A stretch of DNA of 64,000 bases. Source: Porodaedalea pini (lineage: Eukaryota > Basidiomycota > Agaricomycetes > Hymenochaetales > Hymenochaetaceae). Below the pieces are notes generated by a model. The model ran no database searches and was not told the origin of the DNA. It saw nothing but the letters and a program-made list of their open reading frames with translations. The stretch is taken from positions 482,077 through 546,076 of the forward strand of contig NBAY01000030.1 in the NCBI GenBank assembly GCA_002794775.1, in the 5' to 3' direction. The translations under genes and the position numbers were made by a program. Positions 52,806 through 61,447 of this stretch are shown one piece after another (the stretch's first letter is position 1; the number at the start of each line of letters is the position of its first letter).

Positions 52806-54918
52806 CGAGGCATCGCGTGCGATTTATGCCTTACTCTAGTACGTGTTTATCCACCTTCAACTCATTGTATGGTCGCTGATTAGTGTATTTTAGCCTTTCG
52901 TCTAAATCTTTCCGTCACTCCACCGTATGACGCCGATTTCGATGGCAATGAGATGAACATGCAGTATGTCACTTTTAAGATTAGCTTTACATCTCTTTCT
53001 CAGCTCCGTCTAGCGTTCCTGAGAGCGAAGAGACGAGAGCCGAACTCAGTCAAATTGCATGGGTTGCGAAGCAGATCATCTCGCCGCAGGCGAACAAACC
53101 TGTTATGGGCATCGTACAGGACACGTTGTGCGGTGTCCGGAAATTCACTTTGCGGGATAGCTTCCTCGACTGGGCGCAGGTGCAAAACATCCTGCTCTGG
53201 GACTGGGACGGCACGATTCCGACGCCGGCGATCTTGAAGCGGAAGCCATTATGGGCGGGCAAACAGATTCTTAGCATGACGATTCCTCGCGGAATAAACA
53301 TATATCGCTCGCCTGATCCGAAATCTTCGAGCTCTGTTTTTGACGATGGCATGCTCATTGAAAACGGCGAGATCATCTTTGGTATCGTGGAGAAAGAGAC
53401 GGTTGGAGCGTCGCAAGGCGGTCTGATCCACGTCGTCTTCCGCGAAAAAGGTCCCAAAGCGACTCGTACGCTGTTCACTGGTCTCCAGCAGATCGTTAAT
53501 TACCGGCTGTTCCACAATGGATTCAGTATAGACATTGGTGATATGGTCGCTGATAAGAAGACAATGGCGTACATCACGGAGCAGATCAAGATGCGGAAGC
53601 AGGATGTCGTGCAGGCCATTGAAGATGCATCTAAAGACCGTCTGAAAGCTGCACTGGGTATGGCTATTCACGAGTCGTTCGAGAGTCGAGTCGAATGCGA
53701 GCTCAACTTGGCGCGTGACCATTCCGGTCAATCCGCTCAGAAGAACCTGAAGGAGGACAACAATGTCAAACAGATGGTTGTCGCAGGTTCAAAGGGTTCG
53801 TTCATTAACATCTCGCAGATGACCGTCTGTGTTGGTCAGCAGTCCGTTGAAGGGAAGCGAATCCCGTTTGGCTTCAGACATCGCACACTACCTCACTTTA
53901 CGAAGGATGACTTCAGCCCAGAGGCGTGCTGTCAAGACAGCCGAGACTGGTTACATTCAGCGTCGACTTGTAAAGGCACTCGAAGACGTGGCTGTCTGCT
54001 ACGACGGGACTGTACGAAACTCACTGGGTGACCTGATTCAATTCGTGTATGGCGAGGATGGTATGGACGGTGCTTTTATTGAACGGCAAATGATCAAAAT
54101 GTTCGGTATCAATGATCGCGAGTTCGAACATCGCTATCGGGTCGACGTCACTGACCCGAAGGGTGGATTCCCTTCCTGGTGTTTTGCAATTCGGTATCGA
54201 TGACTCATCCCTCGAGCTCCAGCAAAAACTCGACGAGGAATATGACCGTCTTCATGAGGATCGTAAATTGCTCCGTGATTTCATTTTCCCGGGCCGTGAC
54301 AATTCCACTGTCCACTATCTTCCTGTCAACCTGAACCGTATCGTGCAGAACGCAACGCAGATTTTCCATATCGACCGCAGAAAGCCGAGCGATCTGGAGC
54401 CTGTTTACATCATTGAGCAGGTGCAGCAGCTGGCGGACCGCCTCATCGTTGTGCGCAGCGACGACCTTTTAATACAGGAGGCTGCCGAGAACGCTTCTGT
54501 TGCATTCCGCATGCACCTTCGGGCGACTTTTGCCGCGTGCCCAGTCCTAGAGGAGTTCCATCTCAACAGAGAAGCGTTTGACTGGATCTTGGGCGAGGTG
54601 GAGACGAAGTTCAACCAGTCGGTCGCTCATCCGGGCGAGATGTGCGGCACACTCGCTGCCCAGTCGATCGGTGAGCCGGCGACGCAGATGACACTAAATA
54701 CCTTCCATTACGCTGGTGTTTCGAGTAAAAACGTCACGCTCGGTGTGCCGCGTCTTAAAGAGATCATCAACGTCGCCATGAATATCAAGACTCCATGTAC
54801 CTGGACCCAGAAATTGCTGCTGTCGACACAAGGACCAAGTCGGTGCAAACAGAACTTGCGTACACATCGCTGCGTACCGTTACAGCGGCGGTCGAGATCT
54901 ACTACGATCCTGATCCAA
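52806..54918 (+). pseudogene. RPB1: RPB1 internal fragment (RNA polymerase II largest subunit)
   Basis: Begins at RHRVRFMPYS and ends at YYDPDPS, covering the active-site region to the trigger-loop region ([15 protein letters not shown]). The N-terminal clamp and CTD are missing. Two introns are kept: 52,839-52,893 (before FRLNLSVTPPY) and 52,964-53,013 (NM-H-VPESEE). The metal-binding DFDGDEMN is DFDGNEMN (codon 52,947-52,949 AAT). A deletion at about 53,928 removes the segment before AVKTAETGY and shifts frame, and another shift occurs near 54,165. Kept introns argue for a DNA-level copy and not a retrocopy. It cannot make a working polymerase. Confidence 0.92.
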
Positions 54919-54988
54919 GTACTTTTCATTTCTCTTTTCCACACGCGATCTATGTCTCCTCCTCTTTCGTCATACTATCGTATTGCAG
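54919..54988 (+). other. Chimeric intron joining RPB1 to NOT1
   Basis: The donor GTACTTTTC follows the RPB1 exon and the acceptor TATTGCAG precedes the NOT1 exon, so the breakpoint lies inside a 70-nt intron-like stretch. Splicing would put the NOT1 exon out of its native frame. Confidence 0.65.
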
Positions 54989-57900
54989 CTATCGGAGCAG
55001 CATAGCCTCAACACCTACCTCCACTTCATCCGCCGCCTCATAGTCCACTCTCAAGCCCGCCTCACAAGCACCGCTGCCCCAACTGCATTCGACACATCCA
55101 CCTCGCTCACGTTTCGTCTGCTCATACAGGAGACGCCGCGACTCGCGCATGACCCGTTCCTCGCCGACCGCTTCCGCGAGGGCGAGATCTTCCGCACGTT
55201 CGACCTCGTGCGCTTCGCGGACCGCATAGGCCTCCGCCCGCTCGAGCGGCTCATCCTCACTGCGTCAATCGCCGCCGTGAGAGTGAGCACGGGAAACACT
55301 TCTGGCGCTCAAGCCCAGCAGGGATCGACACCGGGAACGGGTGTGCGAAAGCCGTTGGCGGATCAGGCGGCGATGATCATTCGCGTTGACTTTGAGAACG
55401 CTGTGCTCGCGCTGTGCCAGCATCCGTGCTTTGACCATGCCGATTTGTCACCCGCGCAGGCGGGAAAACTGCTGCAAACTCTACTGTCTGACCCGCCGCG
55501 GGATGCACCGCTCCTCGATGCAACGCAGCGCCAAGCACTTGTTGCTGCTGCGCAGACAAAATTTGGTGTTGAGATGGTTGTACCGATTCTGGCGCAGTTG
55601 TTCCAGAATCTCAGGTACGTTTTATCCCATTTTGTTAGCATGAAAGCTCATCAAAATGTTGGTGTGACTTTCGCAGCCTCCCACCGCAGACATCTCTTGT
55701 CCAGGCCTTAAACCAATTTGGTCCAGAAATCACGAGTGATGCGGCTGTCGTAAGAGGTTTGCTTGCAAGGTTCGGGATGACCGATCAGAGCCCTCCGACG
55801 GACGAGCAAATCGTTGACATCTCAGCCGCCTTACGATTGAGGGTGCCCAACTGTGTGATATCGGTGCTCTTGTGAGAGCGTTAAGTAGCTTTGTGAGCCT
55901 CTTTTGCTTCTGTACGTGCTGTATCATTTACTCGCCTTGTATGCAGAGGGCAAAGCTTGACCGGAGCAAAGTCATCGAGGCCTTCGATTGGCCTGATCGG
56001 CAAGGTGTCGATACCAATACGCTCAAGCTCCTTATTGCTATCCTCATCAATTCTCCCCGCGATGCAGACAAACCTGCCGTTGCTGGCTTCTGGTCACACT
56101 GGAACAATTCTCTCTATTAACTCCGCCTCCTCGATGCTCTACTTTCTTTACCTAGCGTCACATTCAACTTCGTCAGCCTGCCCGGTTGGAGCGTAGTGAG
56201 TGTTGACGACATTGCAGCCGCAAGCCCCACAATCAAGACTTTGGCTGCTAATGTGCAGAGTCATACGTGGAACTCGCTGGATTTGTTTGAGGTTTTGGTC
56301 AGGCTGGGAGATTCGGATAATGAGGATGTCAGAAGCTATGTACGGGAGATGTTGGACAAGGCCGTCCGGATAAGTGCGGACATTGTGCATATGGATTGCT
56401 TCAGGCTCCTGTGAGTGACTAGTCATCTATCGTTACTTCTGCTTCATGAGTGGCTTATCTTTATTATGTTCCCATAAACCATGTAATGCATTGTAGATTG
56501 AGTATACACGACAGCTGCTTTTAATGTTCCTCGGTGGTCATCCGAATCACCAGCTCGTCTTCATGCGCATATGGCAGATCGAGCCGACGTATCTCACGAC
56601 GGCCCTGTGCGAGTTCTATGACGAGAACCCGATGAACATCACGCGCATCTTAGATGTCGCGCAGGACCTGAAGATCCTTGATTCGCTGCTTAAAGTATGG
56701 CCTTTCGTCTTCGCGCTTGACGTCGCTGCTCTTGCATCTCGACGCGAGTACCATAAACTCGATAAGTGGCTACAGGACAACGTATCGGCGCATGGGGCAG
56801 ATTTCTTGCACACTATTATTGTGTTCTTGGAGCTCAAGATGCAAAACGAGAAAAATGTCCGGACAATTGACCCACAGGCGGAGAACAGGACGATGGCACT
56901 CAGCCCCTCAACGATCGCCATCTTCTTGCGTTCCCTTCGCACGTAGTTCGTTTCTTTCCTTTTACATTGACCAAAGCTCCCGTCTAATATTTTAAATCTT
57001 TCCTTTGTAGTTCCAACGTTATAGATGAGTGAGACGCGGAATATTGCATGGAGACGCGAAATGCTTGCCTGCAGATCCACCCTCGGTTGATGATTCTGAA
57101 TCCTAGTGCCGAAAATTCGGAGCCTGGGTTAACTGTCGTCAGCTATTTCTCTGACATTGAAGCAGAGGTCGACGGTATCTTCAAGCAGATGTACGACGAA
57201 CAGATCACGGTCGACCAAGTCATCATCATGCTACAGCGCACTAAGGAATCTACGAATCCTCATGACCACGAAATCTTCTCTTGCATGCTCCACTTCCTCT
57301 TCGACGAATATAAATTACTTCCAGACATTCTATCCGCCGCGCGAACTCGCGATGACAGGCTACCTATTCAGATCTATCATACAGCAATAACTAGTTGACT
57401 ATATCCCCCTCAGCACTGCCATCCGCTACATTATTGACTCCCTCCAGTGTCCCCCAGACACTAACCTCTTTAAATTTGGTGTGCAAGCGCTGACACACTT
57501 CGAATCGCGCCTGCCAGAGTGGTAGCTCCTGTGCGAAGCACTTCTAAACATTCCCCATCTCGCCGAGCAGCGACCAGACATTATTGAGACGATTCGTCGA
57601 GCTCTCGCTGCCCCCACAGAACCAGTTACTGCAGGAGGAGCAGCGCAGCTGCAGGCATTCCCATCGGCCTTGACTCTTGTCGACACTCATCCAACCTTCA
57701 CATCCATCAAGCCAGACATCTTGGACGAGGCAGACTTTGAGACCCCGCCCGAAGAGACGTCCGACAAGATTCTTTTCATTATCAACAACCTTGCGCCGAG
57801 CAACTTTGAATCGAAACTTACAGAGATGAAGGAGTGTTTCAAAGAGATGTACTCGCACTGGCTTGCGAACTACTTTGTCGATCAGCATGTTAGTACCGAG

Positions 57901-58606
57901 CTGAACAACCACCAGCTTTACTTACGATTCCTCGATGGGCTAGACAGTAAGGCAATGGCGAAGTACATCCTCCATGAAACGTTTGTGAAGTCCACAGTGT
58001 TACTGAACTCCGACAAAACAAAAAGCTCGACCACAGAGCGTACATTTGTCAAAAACCTTGCCTCGTGGCTTGAGCAGATCACGCTTGCTCGCGACAAGCC
58101 GATCAAGCACAAGAATCTTGCTTTCAAGGAGTTCCTTGTCGAGGGCGTGGATAGTGACTGTTTGATAGTCGCAATCCCATTTGTGTGTAAAATTCTTGAA
58201 GCTGCAGCAAAGTCGAAAGTGTTCCGCCCACCAAACCCGTGGCTCATAGCTGTCATCAGCCTTCTCGCAGAGCTCTACCATTTCGCCGAGCTCAAACTGA
58301 ACTTGATGTTTGGGATCGAAGTGCTATGCAAGGCACTTTCCATTGATTTTGATGCTGCTGAAATTGCAAATATTCTATGCAGTCGCCCACCGGTTGAGTT
58401 GATGGCTGAGCCAGGCTGCCCGATATGGTGCCCGATATTGATGCCCTACCCATCAGTGGCTATGAACATGCCAGTGATGGTCAGGTCATCCCTCTCAGGA
58501 CGATGAGTGCGCCAGAGACTGATAGGACCATGGAAGCTCACATTGAGGAAATTCAGGTGAACTTGGCAAATGTGGTGACAATCAGTCACCAGTTAGCACC
58601 TTTGCA
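54989..58606 (+). pseudogene. NOT1: NOT1 internal fragment (CCR4-NOT scaffold)
   Basis: Starts [17 protein letters not shown] and ends QLAPLH, spanning HEAT-like repeats and the MIF4G-type CAF1-binding domain (SDKILFIINNLAPSNFESKL, about 57,757-58,300). It stops at the start of the DUF3819 region. Introns are kept (55,616-55,676, 55,893-55,947, and 56,945-57,010 approximately). In-frame stops are at 56,118 (SLY-stop-LRLLDALL), 57,030, 57,388 and 57,523; three of these fit CAA/CAG to TAA/TAG. Frameshifts occur near 55,833, 57,315 and 58,405. N- and C-terminal parts are absent. NOT1 is normally an essential single-copy gene, so an intact copy should exist elsewhere. Confidence 0.9.
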
Positions 58607-58784
58607 CTTGAGGTAGTGGGCCATTCAGATGGCAAGCTACAATTCCTGTTTTCTGTGTCTTTCATTCCATATGAGAGGACTAAAGCTTGCAAATTATACT
58701 AAAACATTATTCTCATTAGTGAATTATTTAGTATTCAGTAAACAGTAATCGTAGCTTGCCATCCTAATGGCCCACTACCTCAAG
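58607..58784. mobile_element. MITE with 34-bp terminal inverted repeats
   Basis: 178 bp. The terminal repeats start CTTGAGGTAGTGGGCC and match at 32 of 34 positions (58,607-58,640 against 58,751-58,784 reversed). The interior is AT-rich and non-coding. The flanks TTGCA (58,602-58,606) and TTACA (58,785-58,789) may be a 5-bp duplication with one transition. It sits exactly where the NOT1 similarity ends. The superfamily is not determined. Confidence 0.75.
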
Positions 58785-58789
58785 TTACA

Positions 58790-59613
58790 TTCGCATTCAG
58801 CCCGTTCTGTTTGATATCCTCATTAATGGCGGACTGTTCGACAAGTCTGTATGGCGCAAACTGCGTGATTGGAGGAACATACTACACGGCGACTACAAGA
58901 AAAGCATGCTGCTCCCGCCCAACACTGTCTCCCCGTTTGTCAAGCGAGTGTACAACGCCATGCCAGGTGAAGGTTCTTCAGCTGGCCCTTCGAAAGGCAA
59001 TGACGGCGCTGATCCTCGCTCGAGCGACTTGCCTCCCGCAAAACGTCAGCGTATAGCGGAGGCTGCAAAGATGAAAGTCACGTTTGGCGTCGAGCGAAAG
59101 TTAGCACCGTTTGATCGCACCCAACTGCAGACATGGCAAGGGAAGTCTGTTTCTGTCGCTAGTATCATGGCGGACAAAATCCTTAGGCTGGAAGTACAGT
59201 GGGAGCTCATGGAAACATTATTCCGCTACGAGCTATACGCACTTGACCAGGCGATCCTACCGCGTTCCCACATGACCACCGACGAGCACAGCCAGCGTAA
59301 TGCGCTCCTCACTCGCGTTTACCTCGGCACGTCACATAGCCCTCCGTCTGTAATTCCAGACATGTCGAAGGCTCAAAAAGAGTACTGGGGGGACGACGTG
59401 CTGGACCGCGGCGCAGTGCAAGCTCTGCGTGACGTTGTGAGAGCGTGGCCGAACTGCCCAGTGGCACTAAAGGAGGATACGGAACTGCATACTAGGGATT
59501 TTGCGCTTTTGATTTGGTTCTATACGACAACCTTCGTCCGTTTTTTTAATCGTATACCATCCATGCATTGTAAACCTCCCGCTTCATTGAGTACGTTATT
59601 TAAAACTGTTTAA
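58790..59613 (+). pseudogene. Unrecognised gene fragment
   Basis: The open frame 58,906-59,613 (235 codons from MLLPPNTVSPFVKRVYNAMPG) continues upstream in a shifted frame (PVLFDILINGGLFDKSVWRKL). It has a Gly/Ser/Lys linker, a nuclear-localisation-like PPAKRQR, then a helical region (ILRLEVQWELMETLFRYELYALDQ, LRDVVRAWPNCPVAL). It belongs to no family I can name and does not continue NOT1. It looks like one more captured piece in the same-strand chain. Confidence 0.5.
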
Positions 59614-59787
59614 TTGCACTTGTTCGTACATGGCATAGATATAGATTTCACTATTTACTAGACAACCTGTATTTATCAGCCTGCAAGTTGACGTTTTTGT
59701 ATTCGTTTATCATCTGATTTCTGTTTTATTTGCATATGCTCACCGTCACATTCATGGTTAATTATGAGGTGAAAGGAGTGGATAGGG

Positions 59788-60205
59788 ACTTTACTTACTA
59801 TTAGTCATAGGTGGTTTAAGCATTGCGCTACGACTTCGCTCGGTTGTTTGGATCATCTTTCAAAAGATAAGTTCAACACGGCCGGCTGCTCTTGAAACGG
59901 GCGACTGCGACAGACGCCCAATCTGTGCAGCCAGCTCTGTGTTTCAATGATTCAAAATACTTTACTTACTGCTGGTCATAGGTGACTTTAATGCGCTTCG
60001 ACTTCACTCGGTTGTTTGGAACGTCTTTCAAAAGATAAGTTCAACATGGCCGGCCGTGCTTGAAACGGGCAACTGCGACAGACGCCCAATCTGTACAGCC
60101 GGCTTTGTGTTTCAATGATTCAAAAACATTTTAGTACTGCTTTGCAAGGTGACTTATGCATTGCACTTCGACTTTGCTCGGTTGATTGGAATGCTTCTTC
60201 ATTGT
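59788..60205 (+). repeat. About 170-bp tandem repeat, two full units and one partial
   Basis: Units start at 59,788, 59,959 and about 60,126. Each has ACTTTACTTACT, then GACTTCGCTCGGTTG, AAAGATAAGTTCAACA, GAAACGGGC, GACAGACGCCCAATCTG and a TTCAATGATTCAAAA end. Units 1 and 2 are about 90 % identical; unit 3 ends after CTCGGTTGATTGG. No coding is seen. Confidence 0.85.
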
Positions 60206-61447
60206 CGGCTGAAATGAGACTCTTTGGAGTCGCTCATCTTCGAGGAGAAGAAGATTGATGTTTGTTGATCTGAAGCATTATCTCAAGGGTATCGGCTGTA
60301 CAAAGGATGCAGCGGCGGTGTTAGGGAACCTGAGAACTTCGCCGGAGCCTGCAGGAGCGGACGAGCCCAACAATCATTACAGCCTAAACCAGGAATAAAC
60401 TACCGCGGTTAGGAAAATGCAGCATTCCCACGCATTTACATGCAGCGATCACACTGGAGCACGATCCATAGGAAGCTGGCTCACCCGCCTACATGTCCAT
60501 CGCCAATAGCGTAAACAGCAATGCGTAGGTTCTCGATTGTATTAAAGGTGTATAACTTGTTTCGTTTCGCACGTATGAAGTGCTAACTCGACTCTACAGA
60601 CTATCATTCCAGTGACATTTCGCCGCGACAGGGCATGCATCATGCCATCCGATCCGTTCGTCTCTGCCCCATCAACCCCCACGCTGGACGACATGGAAGA
60701 ACTTGCTGTCAGCTCTGGCACGCATCGCCCACATTCTGAGTTCGTGCCAAGCATTACGAGCGACTCATCCATCCAATGCTCTTTTTTCACCTCGTCAATG
60801 TCACCGAATCAAACATGCAACGACCTTCCAGGGCCAGGACGCGTAATTGACACGTACTTCTACCAGCCTGCTGGGCGGTTCATTGAGCGGCAGATACATC
60901 ACTTTCTCGCCTTTAGGAAACGGCGGAGGGAGAGGAAAAAAAAATAGCTTACGCTACATACTGCTACAGGTTTCATTGTACAATGCGTCTTATTAAACAC
61001 TTACGTGGCTTGGAGAGCTACACAGTGCTTCATGCAAAAGATCATTGCGATCGCTCTTCATCATTAAGCGACCTTGCTTTCACTTCACTGCGCTGCATCT
61101 CTACAACCTCATCTTTGTGGAGTCCATCGCACTGAACCGCGCCACTCTGGCTCTTTGTCCGCATGGTCGGCATACCTTCTATCAGTACTCTAATGGAATG
61201 TTAATCAAAAATGCTGCACTTGGGGGTCGAACAAGTGCCTGTAAGTACGGCTTGAAGAGGCGCGCAATAACAGAAAGTCAATTATGCACAAGACGAGAAT
61301 GGAAAGCTTGTGCTGGGTGCAATTCGAAGACCGCTCAGGGTCACGAACAAAAACTTTTCGTCCAGAATTTACACAGAGCTTGCCCCCTGCTCGTTCAACC
61401 AAGTCTAACTATCATTACCCTTCCACTTCATTCATTCCTGTGAACAG
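60206..61447 (+). other. Region without a confident gene; small ORFs only
   Basis: A 46-codon frame starts MFVDLKHYLKGIG near 60,257. Another open stretch, 60,612-60,947, lacks an ATG at its beginning (first Met within it is CIMPSDPFVSAPSTP, about 60,642) and ends RKRRRERKKK. It could be an exon after the CTCTACAG acceptor-like site at 60,593-60,599. I cannot assign a function or confirm that either is expressed. 60,948-61,447 shows nothing clear. Confidence 0.3.

Noticed and set aside
54989..58606. A functional NOT1 gene
   Set aside because: It has at least four in-frame stops and several frameshifts, lacks both ends, and its start is joined to an RPB1 intron.
50428..59613. Calling the gene-fragment chain a Helitron
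   Set aside because: No convincing TC start or CTRR end with hairpin was found by eye, and no Rep/helicase ORF is present. Capture remains a hypothesis.
60612..60947. A complete small gene starting at 60,612
   Set aside because: The first codon is GTG, not ATG, which is not a normal fungal start. It could only be an exon or start at a later Met.
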